DNA of 64,000 bases from Nodosilinea nodulosa PCC 7104 (GCF_000309385.1 NZ_JH976537.1:5035938-5099937); one strand, 5' to 3'. Positions 34,213-44,149 are shown, numbered from the stretch's first letter. The notes: a model not told the origin generated them from the sequence alone. Translations and numbers: made by a program.

Positions 34213-34418
34213 AATCTCGCCTCGCTTTGTTGTCTTGAAGGGTACAGAGGCGCGTTCCTTCAGGGTGTTTCCCCTACTTCCGTCTCTTTGTAGAGAGATG
34301 AACGTTTTGTCTTTCTGTATTCATTGTTACCGTTCCCCCTCTTGCTGTCAAGGCAACTGTGTCAGGGATTGCTGATTTTCCCGGCCTGGGAAACTGGCCG
34401 GGGACACCCAAAAACAAG

Positions 34419-34450
34419 TCTCCAAAGCCCTATGCCCAGGGCTTTGGAGA
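34419..34450 (-). terminator. Hairpin terminator downstream of the GIY-YIG-like gene
   Basis: A perfect 13-bp stem TCTCCAAAGCCCT / AGGGCTTTGGAGA with a 6-base loop. On the minus strand it is followed by CTTGTTTTTGG, a U-rich tail. Confidence 0.75.
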
Positions 34451-34498
34451 CATTCAGAGAGCGCCCGTGGGCGCCAGAGACCGAACAGCGTCAGCCGC

Positions 34499-35164
34499 TC
34501 AAGCCTGGGTTTCCTGGGTCTGGTCGCGCACCAGCGCACTCCAGTTGTCATCGGTCATGGCGGCGGCCAGGTTTGCTTCGGGCTGGGTGGCGCTGGTGGC
34601 CTGGGCCAGATCCAGCTCCTTAGACAGGGTGCCATCGGCCATGGCGCGACGCAGCTTCAGCTTTTTCTCTTCGTAGGCTTCCCGTTCGGCGGCAGACATG
34701 ACCTGAGTGGCGGCTTCCCGTATGGTGCCGGCCCAGGTGCCATCTACATTGCCGGGTGGGGGGCTGGGCAGGGCGGCAATCCATTCGTCCCGCAGGGCCG
34801 CCATGGTCTCTCGCTTAGGGAACTGGAAGGGTTGCACCGTTACCAGGGCGCACACCGCTTCTCCTTTCTGGACGAGATGGCTGCGCAGAGACAGCGATAC
34901 GTTGCGGGAGATGCCAATGAACTGCGGCTGGCGATCGCGATCGAGCACGGTATAGACCCCCGTCACCTTCGTCCCCTGGGTTTGCTCGCACCAGTCGGCA
35001 ACGGGGAGGGGAGTGGGGCCAATGTCCGCCGGAACGGGGGCCGCAGTGTCGGCGGCATGCTCATCGGCGGCGCTGTACAGAAAGTCGTGAAGACTGCGAT
35101 GTTCGGCAGGGACGTTCTGATGCTCGATCGCGTCTGTTTTTTCAGAGGTCAAAGGTTTAGCCAT
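34499..35164 (-). CDS. GIY-YIG-like domain protein
   Basis: 221 residues from ATG 35164 (the frame can be extended to 35218). The central segment GVYTVLDRDRQPQFIGISRN followed by LRSHL resembles the GIY-YIG fold, in which G-V-Y and F-I-G replace the usual G-I-Y and Y-I-G. The catalytic Arg is plausible, but the Glu is not obvious. Flanking regions are acidic and low complexity (ADEHAADTAAPVPADI; EEKKLKLRRAM). Nuclease activity is uncertain; the type is common in cyanobacteria near RNA-processing genes. miaA lies just upstream. Confidence 0.65.
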   Translation of the reverse strand: MAKPLTSEKTDAIEHQNVPAEHRSLHDFLYSAADEHAADTAAPVPADIGPTPLPVADWCEQTQGTKVTGVYTVLDRDRQPQFIGISRNVSLSLRSHLVQKGEAVCALVTVQPFQFPKRETMAALRDEWIAALPSPPPGNVDGTWAGTIREAATQVMSAAEREAYEEKKLKLRRAMADGTLSKELDLAQATSATQPEANLAAAMTDDNWSALVRDQTQETQA

Positions 35165-35228
35165 GTTGACGTCAAGGCCTTCATTATGCTCCGAAACCGT
35201 GCGATCGCGCCATGGCACCGTGGATGGG

Positions 35229-36200
35229 TCAAGGCCAGAGCCGATCTTTAACCGCTGCTCCCACCCGATCTACTAAATCCCCGGCGTCGGCATCAAACCA
35301 CTGCACCGCCGCCCGATTGCGAAACCAGGTGCGCTGGCGTTTGGCAAACTGGCGCGTGTGCTGCACTATGTCGGCCTGGGCCGCCGCCAGGGAAATATCC
35401 CCCTGCACGTGGCGCAGCATTTCGGCGTAGCCCAGGGTCTGAAGGAGGGGCAGGGCGGGGCCGTACTTTTGGGCCAGATAGGCTACTTCAGCCACAAACC
35501 CGGCTTCGACCATAGCCTCGGTGCGTCGGGCAATGCGGCGCTCCAGGGCCAGGGCATCGCAGTCGAGGCCCAGGTACAGCACCGGATAGGGCGGCGGCGA
35601 TGCCCCCTGGAGCGCCGACAGAGGCTGCCCGGTGACATAGTAGACCTCCAGGGCGCGCACGGTGCGAACCGGGTCGTGGGGATGAATACGCTCGGCAGCG
35701 GCGGGATCGAGGGCCTGAAGCAGGGCGTAGCAGTGGGGCTGGCCGAGATCGCTCAACTGCTGGCGCAGGGCAGGCTGGGGTGCCACTGGCGGAATTTGCA
35801 GCCCTTTTACCACCGCATCTATATAGAGTCCGGTGCCCCCCACCAGCAGCGGTAGCTGCTCTCCCTGACCGTGCAGCGCTCGAATTAATCCCTGCGCCTG
35901 CCGCTGGTACTGGGCCAGGGTGAGGGTTTCCGTCGGATCGCAAATGTCTATTAAATAGTGGGGCACCTGAGTCTGCTCAAACGCCGAAGGTTTTGCGGTG
36001 CCAATATCAAACTCTCGATATACTTGTCGGGAATCGGCGCTGAGAATGACCCCGCCCAGTCTCTGAGCGAGGGCGATCGCCAGGGATGACTTGCCCGTAG
36101 CGGTAGCACCGCCAATCACCAGTAAAAACGGTACAATTGAACTATCTATACTGCCCCCCCGAGGCGATAATTCTAGTTGAGAAAATTTTGGTGATTGCAT
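35229..36200 (-). CDS. miaA: tRNA dimethylallyltransferase
   Basis: 323 residues. P-loop GGATATGKSSLAIALAQRLG, substrate motif SADSRQVYREFDIGTAKPS, LLVGGTGLYIDAVVKGL, and the C-terminal QTLGYAEMLRHVQGDISLA ... TRQFAKRQRTWFRN. Transfers dimethylallyl to A37 of tRNAs that read UNN codons. The extra N-terminal 20 residues (MQSPKFSQLELSPRGGSIDS) may mean that a later start is used. Divergent from gyrB with a 125-base gap. Confidence 0.95.
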   Translation of the reverse strand: MQSPKFSQLELSPRGGSIDSSIVPFLLVIGGATATGKSSLAIALAQRLGGVILSADSRQVYREFDIGTAKPSAFEQTQVPHYLIDICDPTETLTLAQYQRQAQGLIRALHGQGEQLPLLVGGTGLYIDAVVKGLQIPPVAPQPALRQQLSDLGQPHCYALLQALDPAAAERIHPHDPVRTVRALEVYYVTGQPLSALQGASPPPYPVLYLGLDCDALALERRIARRTEAMVEAGFVAEVAYLAQKYGPALPLLQTLGYAEMLRHVQGDISLAAAQADIVQHTRQFAKRQRTWFRNRAAVQWFDADAGDLVDRVGAAVKDRLWP

Positions 36201-36249
36201 CCCTGGTCCATTCTTCGTCTGAAGCTGCCTTAGAACCCGCTGTGGCTGC

Positions 36250-36262
36250 TTTGTGCTATAAT
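36250..36262 (+). promoter_or_regulatory. Probable gyrB promoter -10 (extended)
   Basis: TGCTATAAT at 36254-36262 is a near-perfect extended -10 element about 64 bases upstream of the gyrB start. A -35 hexamer is weak (TTAGAA near 36230). Confidence 0.5.
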
Positions 36263-36325
36263 CTTCTAGCGTTTTAGCCTGTCGGGTAGTCAGGCGGCTT
36301 TAAGCCCATTTTTGGAGCGTACAAC

Positions 36326-38266
36326 ATGACAACCGATTACGGTGCTGACCAGATTCAGGTGCTTGAGGGGCTTGAGCCGGTTCGCAAGCGTCCGGGTATG
36401 TACATTGGCAGCACTGGACCCCGTGGACTCCATCACCTAGTGTACGAGGTTGTTGATAACTCCGTAGACGAGGCGCTGGCGGGCCACTGCGATCGCATCG
36501 ATATTTCCCTCAACGCCGATGGCTCGGTCTCCGTCACCGACAACGGGCGCGGCATTCCCACCGATATTCACCCCCGCACCGGCAAGTCGGCTCTCGAAAC
36601 GGTGATGACCGTGCTCCACGCCGGGGGCAAGTTTGGCGGCGGCGGCTACAAGGTGTCCGGCGGCCTGCACGGCGTCGGTATTTCTGTCGTCAACGCCCTG
36701 TCCGAGTGGGTTGAAGTCACCGTATGGCGCGAGGGCAAGGAGCACAAGCAGCGTTTCGAGCGCGGCGTGCCCGTGGGGGAACTGGCGGTCGAGAAAATTG
36801 CTGAAAAGCGTCAGGGCACCTCGATCACCTTTTTGCCGGACACCGAGATTTTTCACAACGGTACTGAGTTCGACTACGACACCCTCTGCGGGCGACTGCG
36901 AGAGTTAGCCTACCTCAACGCGGGTATTCAGGTCATATTCACCGACTACCGCCTCGATGTCATCAAAGCTGACAAACCCAAGGTTTCCACCTACCACTAC
37001 GCGGGTGGCATCATTGAGTACGTGCAGTACATCAACCACGACAAGCAGCCCATCCACGACGAGATTATCCACATCTCCTCTGAGCGCGACGGCGTACAGG
37101 TGGAGGCGGCGCTGCAGTGGTGTATCGACGCCTATTCCGACAACCTGCTGGGCTTTGCCAACAACATTCGCACCATCGACGGCGGCACCCACTTGGAGGG
37201 GCTAAAAGCGGTGCTGACCCGCACCCTCAACAACGTCAGCCGCAAGCGCAACAAGCGCAAAGACGGCGACTCCAACCTGGCCGGGGAAAACATCCGCGAG
37301 GGGCTGACGGCGATTATTTCGGTGAAGGTGCCCGACCCCGAGTTTGAGGGCCAGACCAAGACAAAGCTGGGCAACACCGAGGTGCGCGGTATCGTCGATT
37401 CCCTGGTGGGCGAGGCGCTGACCGAGTACCTCGACTTTCACCCCAACGTGGCCGACGCCATCCTAGAGAAGGCGATTCAGTCGTTCAATGCCGCTGAGGC
37501 GGCCCGGCGCGCCCGCGATCTGGTGCGCCGCAAGTCGGTGCTGGAGTCGTCTACCCTGCCCGGCAAGCTGGCCGACTGCAGCAGCCGCGACCCCAGCGAG
37601 TCGGAGATCTTTATTGTGGAGGGTGACTCGGCGGGCGGCAGCGCCAAGCAGGGACGCGATCGCCGCTTCCAGGCCATTCTCCCCCTGCGGGGCAAAATTC
37701 TCAACATTGAGAAAACCGAAGATTCTAAAATCTACAAAAACACCGAGATTCAGGCGCTGATCACCGCCCTGGGCATGGGCATTCGCGGCGAAGAGTTTAA
37801 CCCGGCCCAGCTGCGCTATCACCGCATCTGTCTGATGACCGACGCCGACGTGGACGGGGCCCACATTCGCACCCTGCTGCTGACCTTTTTCTACCGCTAC
37901 CAGCGCGATCTGGTCGACCAGGGCTATGTGTACATCGCCTGCCCGCCCCTGTATAAGGTGGAGCGAGGCCGCAACCACTGGTACTGCTACAACGAGCGCG
38001 AGCTGCAAAACCTGATCACCAACGAGTTTCCGGCCAACGCCAACTACACGGTGCAGCGGTTTAAGGGTCTGGGCGAAATGATGCCCCAGCAGCTGTGGGA
38101 AACCACCATGGATCCCGCCACCCGCACCATGAAGCGGGTGGAGATTGAAGATGCGGCCGAGGCCGATCGCATCTTTACGATTTTGATGGGCGATCGCGTT
38201 GCTCCCCGCCGCGAGTTCATTGAGACCTATGGCCCCCGTATGAAAATGGAAGACCTGGACATCTAA
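36326..38266 (+). CDS. gyrB: DNA gyrase subunit B
   Basis: 646 residues, full length with no intein. GHKL ATPase: [55 protein letters not shown]. Transducer lysine region in [55 protein letters not shown]-terminus [20 protein letters not shown]. Pairs with GyrA (not in the window) to supercoil DNA. Ribosome site GGAG at 36313. Confidence 0.98.
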   Translation: MTTDYGADQIQVLEGLEPVRKRPGMYIGSTGPRGLHHLVYEVVDNSVDEALAGHCDRIDISLNADGSVSVTDNGRGIPTDIHPRTGKSALETVMTVLHAGGKFGGGGYKVSGGLHGVGISVVNALSEWVEVTVWREGKEHKQRFERGVPVGELAVEKIAEKRQGTSITFLPDTEIFHNGTEFDYDTLCGRLRELAYLNAGIQVIFTDYRLDVIKADKPKVSTYHYAGGIIEYVQYINHDKQPIHDEIIHISSERDGVQVEAALQWCIDAYSDNLLGFANNIRTIDGGTHLEGLKAVLTRTLNNVSRKRNKRKDGDSNLAGENIREGLTAIISVKVPDPEFEGQTKTKLGNTEVRGIVDSLVGEALTEYLDFHPNVADAILEKAIQSFNAAEAARRARDLVRRKSVLESSTLPGKLADCSSRDPSESEIFIVEGDSAGGSAKQGRDRRFQAILPLRGKILNIEKTEDSKIYKNTEIQALITALGMGIRGEEFNPAQLRYHRICLMTDADVDGAHIRTLLLTFFYRYQRDLVDQGYVYIACPPLYKVERGRNHWYCYNERELQNLITNEFPANANYTVQRFKGLGEMMPQQLWETTMDPATRTMKRVEIEDAAEADRIFTILMGDRVAPRREFIETYGPRMKMEDLDI

Positions 38267-38288
38267 ACCGCAAAACCTCACCCAGCCT

Positions 38289-38321
38289 CACCCTGAGCGT
38301 TCGCCCAGAATGCTCAGGGTG
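38289..38321. terminator. Hairpin after gyrB
   Basis: A 10-bp stem CACCCTGAGC / GCTCAGGGTG with a 13-base loop, 23 bases past the gyrB stop. There is no T run, so it is a weak or factor-assisted terminator candidate shared with the convergent gene. Confidence 0.45.
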
Positions 38322-38345
38322 CTTGCAATGGCGCATCTACTCAAG

Positions 38346-38867
38346 CTAAGTGGCACGGCCCAGGCGGCGAAGCACCACGGCCTGGAGCCAAACCACCGCG
38401 ATCGGAAAAACGGTTCCAAGCATGATCCACAGCCCCCCATCGTCGTAGTCAGAAGATCTGCACTTAGCCCAAAGCAAACCCAAACCAATCAGGCCCAGAA
38501 GCATCCCACTTCCTACCAATAGACCAACGAACAGCCCCCCTAACCAGCCCAAGATTTCTTGAATCAAACCGGGATTGGGGTGGTTGGTATCCAACCAAAT
38601 CACAAAGAGGGCGGCGTAAGTAAAAAGAGTTCCAAGTCCCACAACACCAAGGGCAGACCAATCGTCAGACCCATATTGGCTAGCATAGGCATCGAGAGCT
38701 ATAGCTGTCCTAAGCGTTGCCTGCAGCGTAATCGAGTTGAGCAAAAAGATTTTTAGGAATAGCACTAAAAAGTTTGTGCCATGCCAATTGTTCATCGGCT
38801 TCTGGAGCAGAGCAAGGACAAATGCCTGTAGCGCCATAAACAGCGCTAGGAACATCAGGCCCTCCAT
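38346..38867 (-). CDS. Hypothetical multi-pass membrane protein
   Basis: 173 residues with about four to five TM segments (1-22, 33-55, 73-93, 110-132 and 148-165). Conserved-looking loops DAYASQYGSDDW and CRSSDYDDGG are acidic. No family recognised. It lies between gyrB and desC; the next gene upstream on its strand is desC, about 260 bases away, separated by repeats, so it is probably its own unit. Confidence 0.55.
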   Translation of the reverse strand: MEGLMFLALFMALQAFVLALLQKPMNNWHGTNFLVLFLKIFLLNSITLQATLRTAIALDAYASQYGSDDWSALGVVGLGTLFTYAALFVIWLDTNHPNPGLIQEILGWLGGLFVGLLVGSGMLLGLIGLGLLWAKCRSSDYDDGGLWIMLGTVFPIAVVWLQAVVLRRLGRAT

Positions 38868-38953
38868 GGTTTATAGCGAGAGCCAGAGAGGTAGGACATT
38901 TCACAGATGACTCCTGTGCGATAGCTATACGCGATACGCGGCCTCAACCAGCT

Positions 38954-38995
38954 AAAAAAACAAGACACCGCCCATATAACGATGTCTTGTTTTTT
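38954..38995. terminator. A/T-flanked hairpin, likely bidirectional terminator
   Basis: AAAAAAACAAGACA and TGTCTTGTTTTTT form a long stem around CCGCCCATATAACGA. It lies upstream of the 38346-38867 gene and downstream of desC, matching a terminator for desC on the minus strand. Confidence 0.6.
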
Positions 38996-39040
38996 GCGAT
39001 CGCTAGCGGTCAGGCGTTGGGCAGTTATAGCTGTAGTCAG

Positions 39041-39113
39041 CCTGGTTAAGACATGTCTCCTATGAACGTTCAAACGTTTGAACGTTCATACGGTTTCTGG
39101 ATGTCCTAACCAA
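39041..39113. repeat. Palindromic repeat element, copy A (30-bp perfect palindrome)
   Basis: 39061-39090 is a perfect 30-base palindrome (half-site TATGAACGTTCAAAC). Outer arms GGTTAAGACAT (about 39045) and ATGTCCTAACC (about 39099) extend the symmetry with one mismatch. A related element in the opposite orientation is at 50029-50110. Confidence 0.85.
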
Positions 39114-39130
39114 CGTAACTATGGCAGTTA

Positions 39131-39952
39131 CTACCCATCCGCAGAACCCACCAGCTTCACTTTTTTAGCCAGGCCCAGCGTTTCCAGCAGGCGAATGGTC
39201 ATCCAGGTCATATCCACTTCCCACCACTTGAGGCCGTGGCGGGCCGAGTACTGGTAGGCGTGGTGGTTATTGTGCCAGCCTTCGCCGTAGGTGAGCACAG
39301 CCACCCACCAGCAGTTGGTCGACTTGTCGTCGGTTTCGTAGCTGCGATAGCCAAACTTGTGGGTAGCGCTGTTTACAAGCCAGGTGCAGTGGTAGACCGC
39401 CACCAGGCGAACGAAAATTCCCCACAGCACAAACGGCCAGCCGCCCAGGGCGTAGAGCACAACCCCTAAGGCCACCTGGAGCAGCAGAAAATATTTTTCG
39501 CAGAAGAGATAAAACGAGTCATCTTTGATGTCGCGAATGAAGCGATCGACATCGTGCCGAGCCGGTACATCTCGCAGCATCCAGCCCATGTGGCTCCACC
39601 AAAAGCCTTTGTTAGAGTCGTGGTGGTCGAGGTTTTGGTCAGAGTAGGCGTGGTGGTGGCGGTGCAGGCCGACCCACATAATGGGGCCATGCTGGCAGGC
39701 CAGGGTGCCGCAAAAGACAAAGAAATACTCCAGCCACTTGGGCACCGTAAAGCTGCGGTGGGAAATCAGGCGGTGCCAGCCCAGGGTAATGCCCAGGCAG
39801 CCGGTAAACCAGTGCAGCAGCAGGGCCACACCAATCGCAGTCCAGGAAAAATTGCCCGGCAAGAAGGCCAGGGCAGCCACGCTGTGGACAGCAATCATAA
39901 ACAGGAGAGTGACCCAGTCGCGAGACAAACGCTCAGTAGTTACAGCAGTCAT
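39131..39952 (-). CDS. desC: Acyl-lipid/acyl-CoA delta-9 fatty acid desaturase
   Basis: 273 residues with four TM helices and three histidine boxes: H60-RLIS-H65, H97-RHHH-A and the HNNHH motif near residue 228 (GEGWHNNHHAYQY). WLVNSATHKFGYRSYETDDK is typical of DesC. Introduces the first double bond into stearoyl chains of membrane lipids using ferredoxin. Full length; start MTAVTTERLSRDWVT. Upstream neighbour diverges. Confidence 0.95.
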   Translation of the reverse strand: MTAVTTERLSRDWVTLLFMIAVHSVAALAFLPGNFSWTAIGVALLLHWFTGCLGITLGWHRLISHRSFTVPKWLEYFFVFCGTLACQHGPIMWVGLHRHHHAYSDQNLDHHDSNKGFWWSHMGWMLRDVPARHDVDRFIRDIKDDSFYLFCEKYFLLLQVALGVVLYALGGWPFVLWGIFVRLVAVYHCTWLVNSATHKFGYRSYETDDKSTNCWWVAVLTYGEGWHNNHHAYQYSARHGLKWWEVDMTWMTIRLLETLGLAKKVKLVGSADG

Positions 39953-40090
39953 GCAAAAATCTCAGAACTTTGGACAAAGGCCTAACAAAAATCTCGGGCA
40001 AGAATTTTGCGCAGGCAGAGTAAATGTAGGGGAGAATAAGTACCCCTGTTTCTTAACGAAAAAATTTAACCATTGCAACAATCAAACCCG

Positions 40091-41302
40091 ATGATGCCAC
40101 CAGAATCTTTACTTCTTCCGATTTTTTATGGAATTGACGCCCAGGTCAAGCAAAACCTGGAGCGGGTTCTGGCGGCCTTTCGGCGGCACCGGGTGGGTAG
40201 CCACCACTTCAGCAGCGTGTCGGGCTACGGCCACGATGACCTGGGGCGAGATACCTTCGATCGCGTGTTTGCCGACGTTATGGGGGCAGAGACCGCCCTG
40301 GCTCGATCGCAGTTTGTATCTGGTACCCACGCGATCGCCTGCGCCCTGTACGGTGTTCTGCGCCCTGGCGATGAAATGCTTGCGGTTGCGGGCACCCCCT
40401 ACGACACCCTAGAAGAAGTCATTGGTTTACGCAGCACGGGCCAGGGGTCCTTAGCAGAGTTTGGGGTGTCCTATCGAGAGTTACCGTTGACCGCCGCCAA
40501 TGCGATCGACTGGCACGCCCTGGCTAGTGCAGTCAGGCCCAACACCCGACTGGTACATATCCAGCGATCGTGTGGCTACAGTTGGCGGTCAACCCTTACC
40601 ATACCCGAAATCGAAAAAATAGTACGTACGGTAAAAGATCAGAATCCCAACCTGGTCTGTTTTGTCGATAACTGCTACGGCGAATTTTTAGAAGACCGCG
40701 AGCCCACCGCCGTCGGGGCCGACTTAATCGCCGGGTCGCTGATTAAAAACCCCGGTGGTACCATCGCTCCCACGGGCGGCTATGTGGCAGGCCGAGCCGA
40801 TCTGGTGGCCGCCGCCGCTTGTCGTCTCACCGCCCCCGGCATTGGGGCCAGCGGCGGGTCGAGCCTCAACCAAAACCGACTGCTGTACCAGGGGCTGTTT
40901 TTGGCCCCCCAAATGGTCGGCGAGGCGATGAAGGGCAACTTTCTGTTAGCCCATACGTTTAACGCCCTGGGCTATCCGGTTAACCCTCCCGCCGCCGCCG
41001 CCCAGCGCGACGTGATCCAGGCTATTCGGCTGGGCTCACCGGAAAAACTGATCGCCTTCTGTAAAGCCGTGCAGGCCCACTCGCCCATTGACGCTTACGT
41101 AGAACCCGTACCGGCCGCCATGCCCGGCTATGACAGCGAACTGGTGATGGCAGGCGGTACATTCATTGACGGCAGCACCTCCGAACTCTCCGCCGATGGC
41201 CCCCTGCGGGACCCCTACATTGCCTACTGCCAGGGCGGCACCCACTGGACCCACGTGGCTTTAGCGATGGAGGCCGCCGTAGAGGCGATCGGACCAGCTT
41301 AG
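40091..41302 (+). CDS. PLP-dependent aluminium-resistance/methionine gamma-lyase-like protein
   Basis: 403 residues from ATG 40091 (a TTG at 40073 is possible). Fold-type I PLP enzyme: SQFVSGTHAIACALYGVLRP, then CFVDNCYGEFLE (cofactor Asp) and the Schiff-base lysine in LIAGSLIKNPGGTIAPTGGY. It matches the family often called aluminium resistance protein or methionine gamma-lyase. Likely cytosolic C-S or related lyase; physiological substrate not known. Monocistronic, facing psaL. Confidence 0.9.
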   Translation: MMPPESLLLPIFYGIDAQVKQNLERVLAAFRRHRVGSHHFSSVSGYGHDDLGRDTFDRVFADVMGAETALARSQFVSGTHAIACALYGVLRPGDEMLAVAGTPYDTLEEVIGLRSTGQGSLAEFGVSYRELPLTAANAIDWHALASAVRPNTRLVHIQRSCGYSWRSTLTIPEIEKIVRTVKDQNPNLVCFVDNCYGEFLEDREPTAVGADLIAGSLIKNPGGTIAPTGGYVAGRADLVAAAACRLTAPGIGASGGSSLNQNRLLYQGLFLAPQMVGEAMKGNFLLAHTFNALGYPVNPPAAAAQRDVIQAIRLGSPEKLIAFCKAVQAHSPIDAYVEPVPAAMPGYDSELVMAGGTFIDGSTSELSADGPLRDPYIAYCQGGTHWTHVALAMEAAVEAIGPA

Positions 41303-41324
41303 GGGCTGGCAAGCTTAAATCTGT

Positions 41325-41397
41325 AGGTTGGTTGAAGCGCCAGCAGAACCCGACAAAGCTTACGGCTGTTGGGTTTCACTGCGTTCTATCCAACCTA
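41325..41397. repeat. Dispersed inverted repeat (GTAGGTTGG ... CCAACCTA)
   Basis: About 73 bases with inverted ends GTAGGTTGG and CCAACCTA and an inner AACCCGACA / TGTTGGGTT-type pair, as in a common cyanobacterial intergenic repeat. It lies between the PLP enzyme gene and the psaL terminator. Confidence 0.65.
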
Positions 41398-41464
41398 TAA
41401 GCTCCTCAGCTGACAACACTATCAACTACCAATAGAACAAACCCCCAATAAAACAAAAAGGAAA

Positions 41465-41490
41465 GGAGCGACGGATTTATCCGCCGCTCC
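41465..41490 (-). terminator. Terminator of psaL
   Basis: Stem GGAGCGACGGA / TCCGCCGCTCC (one mismatch) with loop TTTA. On the minus strand it is followed by TTTCCTTTTTGTTTTATT. 52 bases beyond the psaL stop. Confidence 0.75.
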
Positions 41491-41541
41491 CTTAAAGGAA
41501 TGCCACCCGGGTAGTACCAGGGGCAATACCAGGCGATAAAC

Positions 41542-42024
41542 CTAGCTGTGGCCGCCGCTGACCAGGGTGGTCAAAATGGGCAGATTGGCCGCCAGCAGGT
41601 AGGCAAAGGTGGCACCGCCGATGCCGCCAATCAAGAAGCCGCCCGCAAACTCGCTCCAGCCTTCATCGGTTTCGAGGCTGGCAGGAGGTGTAAAGGGGGT
41701 GGTGGTTTTGGTCACTTCGGTATTGACCCCGGCACCGGAGTAGATCGACAGACAGGCGGTCAAAATGACCACCAGCGCCGCCGCACTCAGCAGGCCGGCC
41801 AGCCCAGGGATTTCAGAATCGCGCAGGGGGCCAAGCACAGCAAAGGGACCGTAGAGCAGGTAGCCATGGGCCATGCCAATCTCCAGGCCGCGTCGCTGGG
41901 GAGAAAGCCCCCGGCGATAGGCGGGCAGATTGCCAATAAAGGCTTTAGAGAAGCCAGAGGAATTAATCGGCGTTTCCAGATTGCCGATCTGTGGATCCCC
42001 AGCGGGCTGAATCATTTCTGTCAT
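41542..42024 (-). CDS. psaL: Photosystem I subunit XI
   Basis: 160 residues from ATG 42024, chosen for GGAG upstream and the PsaL-like N-terminus MTEMIQPAGDPQIGNLETPI. Three TM helices, with conserved PAYRRGLSPQRRGLEIGMAH and YLLYGPFAVLGPLRD. PsaL holds together PSI oligomers and binds chlorophyll and carotenoid in the thylakoid. It lies downstream of psaF-psaJ; a psaI was not found in the flanks. This order (psaF, psaJ, psaL together) has been associated with tetrameric PSI in other cyanobacteria. Confidence 0.96.
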   Translation of the reverse strand: MTEMIQPAGDPQIGNLETPINSSGFSKAFIGNLPAYRRGLSPQRRGLEIGMAHGYLLYGPFAVLGPLRDSEIPGLAGLLSAAALVVILTACLSIYSGAGVNTEVTKTTTPFTPPASLETDEGWSEFAGGFLIGGIGGATFAYLLAANLPILTTLVSGGHS

Positions 42025-42169
42025 AGGGGGTTTCTCCAACTCAAACAAAGTCACAGCAAGTTAAAGAGACGGTTTTCAGACGCCGTTAAGTCCCCAAAAA
42101 CCATCTTCAAAGTGCCCTAAGGGCATCCTCACCAGCGTCCTGAAGGGGACTGTCCGGCGAGGCTTTTGC

Positions 42170-42295
42170 CTAAGGGTGCAGCAGTAAATCAGGAAAGAAA
42201 CGGTTGAACTCAATCAAAATACCGGCGGTAATGACCATCCACACGGTGGCCAGCACCGGAGCAGAGGACAGATACCGAAGCAGGTTGTTGTCCAT
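42170..42295 (-). CDS. psaJ: Photosystem I subunit IX
   Basis: 41 residues, one TM helix: [20 protein letters not shown] followed by [20 protein letters not shown], ending in P. The [12 protein letters not shown](Y/F)PDLL motif is diagnostic for PsaJ. AGGAG ribosome site 11 bases before the start. Sits between psaF and psaL on the same strand, 49 bases after psaF. PsaJ stabilises PsaF at the lumenal plastocyanin/cytochrome docking side. Confidence 0.95.
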   Translation of the reverse strand: MDNNLLRYLSSAPVLATVWMVITAGILIEFNRFFPDLLLHP

Positions 42296-42344
42296 GGGCT
42301 AATTCTCCTGGGTCGTTGTTCTGGGAATGAGCAGTGGGAGTTAC

Positions 42345-42845
42345 CTAGCGAGGAGATACGGTAATCTCGTCGTCTTTAGCAAACATCTCGCCGCTGGCAA
42401 TGTCTTTGAAGGCCGTCAGAGGCCAGGCAAACCCGGCAAGAGAGCACTTGATAGCCAGGGGCACGTCAATAATGATCTCTTTGTCCTCGGGGCTCTTGGC
42501 ACCGCGCACCGCGATGACATAGGCGCGACCGACCCAGCCAATCCAGCCAGCAATGTACAGAAACAGCAGGCTAGGAATCAAGAACTCTCCGGCATGGGCC
42601 AGATCGCCGTCCACGACCAGGTGAGGCAGACCGTCGCTGCCGCACAGCAGGCTAGAGCTACCGTAAAAGTCAAAGCGTGCCTTTGCCGATGCCGTGGTGG
42701 CACCAGCAGCCCGCTTCAGGAAAGCTTCGTTTTGGCCACAGGGGGTCAATCCTGCTACATTGTCGCCAGCCAGGCTAGCGGAGGCCGGGGGAGCAAACCC
42801 AAACCAGAGAAATACTACAAGCGCTACAGCAAAAAACCGTCGCAT
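42345..42845 (-). CDS. psaF: Photosystem I subunit III
   Basis: 166 residues with a cleavable lumen-targeting signal ([20 protein letters not shown], then ASAS), then [20 protein letters not shown] (the cysteine-bearing lumenal region), [20 protein letters not shown] and a TM helix [20 protein letters not shown]. Docks plastocyanin or cytochrome c6. First gene of the psaF-psaJ-psaL operon; divergent from tsaD across about 195 bases that should contain both promoters. Confidence 0.96.
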   Translation of the reverse strand: MRRFFAVALVVFLWFGFAPPASASLAGDNVAGLTPCGQNEAFLKRAAGATTASAKARFDFYGSSSLLCGSDGLPHLVVDGDLAHAGEFLIPSLLFLYIAGWIGWVGRAYVIAVRGAKSPEDKEIIIDVPLAIKCSLAGFAWPLTAFKDIASGEMFAKDDEITVSPR

Positions 42846-43039
42846 AAACCGTTCCTTTTAATTACCTAAGAAACTGGGGCGATTTGAACGTAAAGTTAAG
42901 TTTTTTGAACAAAAATTCACCCAACTTGGTCGCCATAATACCCCGCAGCCGAACCCCCGTAAAGCTAAGATCGGTGGGGTGTTTACATCTCTACAAATTA
43001 CGGCTTGGCTTACATCAGTTCCTCCTCGGCGGCGATCCA

Positions 43040-44149
43040 ATGGCGACAATCTTAGCTCTAGAAACCAGCTGTGACGAAACGGCGGTGGCGGTGGTGCGCG
43101 ATCGCACTATTTTGAGCACCGTAGTCGCATCCCAGATCGACATCCACCAGCCCTACGGGGGCGTAGTGCCCGAGGTGGCTTCGCGGCACCACGTCGCTAC
43201 CCTGGGCGATGGTCTGCGTCTTGCCCTAGATCGAGCCGAACTAGACTGGGCCGCCATTGATGCCGTTGCCGCTACCTGCGCTCCAGGCCTGGTAGGGGCG
43301 CTGCTGGTCGGGCTGACCGCCGGTAAAACCCTGGCTATGGTGCATCAAAAGCCTTTTCTGGGGGTGCACCATCTGGAGGGGCATATCTACGCTAACTATC
43401 TGGCCGAGCCCGATTTGCAGCCCCCTTACCTGTGCCTGCTGGTCTCTGGGGGACATACCAGCCTGATCTACGTCAAAGGCTGTGGCCAGTACCAGACCCT
43501 GGGCCAAACCCGCGACGATGCCGCAGGCGAAGCTTTTGATAAGGTAGCCCGACTGCTGGGGCTAGGCTATCCCGGCGGTCCCGCGATCGATAAATTAGCT
43601 CAGGCAGGTGATCCTACGGCCTTCCCCCTGCCCGAGGGCAATATTTCTCTGCCCGAGGGTGGTTTTCATCCCTATGATTCCAGCTTTAGCGGGCTGAAAA
43701 CGGCAATGCTGCGACTGGTGGAAAAGCTCAGGGCCGAGGGCGTTGAGCCGCTGCCCGTAGCTGACCTGGCCGCTAGTTTTCAGGCCACCGTGGCCCGCAG
43801 TCTAACCCGGCGAGTGGTGGCCTGTGCCCAGGCCTACGGCTTGTCTACCGTGGCGGTGGGGGGTGGAGTAGCCGCCAACAGCGGCTTGCGTCAGCACCTC
43901 CAGCAGGCGGCTGAGGCCCACGGCCTGCGGGTAATCTTTCCTTCCCTCAGCCTGTGTACCGATAACGCCGCCATGATTGGCTGCGCCGCCGCCGATCACC
44001 TCAACTGTGGCCACCGCTCTAGTCTGGAGTTGGGGGCACAGTCGCGGCTTGACTTGGCCCGAGTGATGGAACTCTACACGTCCCACTCGGCGAGCCCATC
44101 GACAGAGCTTGACGCTACACTGGGAAGGCAGCCAACCATTACCCGATAG
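43040..44149 (+). CDS. tsaD: tRNA threonylcarbamoyladenosine (t6A37) transferase TsaD
   Basis: 369 residues from ATG 43040, chosen because [19 protein letters not shown] matches the family start. HHLEGH (metal-binding HxxxH region), [31 protein letters not shown] and [17 protein letters not shown] are all present, and the DNA region upstream in frame is promoter sequence. Transfers the threonylcarbamoyl group to A37 of ANN-decoding tRNAs with TsaB/TsaE. Its stop abuts the next gene's region. Confidence 0.97.
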   Translation: MATILALETSCDETAVAVVRDRTILSTVVASQIDIHQPYGGVVPEVASRHHVATLGDGLRLALDRAELDWAAIDAVAATCAPGLVGALLVGLTAGKTLAMVHQKPFLGVHHLEGHIYANYLAEPDLQPPYLCLLVSGGHTSLIYVKGCGQYQTLGQTRDDAAGEAFDKVARLLGLGYPGGPAIDKLAQAGDPTAFPLPEGNISLPEGGFHPYDSSFSGLKTAMLRLVEKLRAEGVEPLPVADLAASFQATVARSLTRRVVACAQAYGLSTVAVGGGVAANSGLRQHLQQAAEAHGLRVIFPSLSLCTDNAAMIGCAAADHLNCGHRSSLELGAQSRLDLARVMELYTSHSASPSTELDATLGRQPTITR

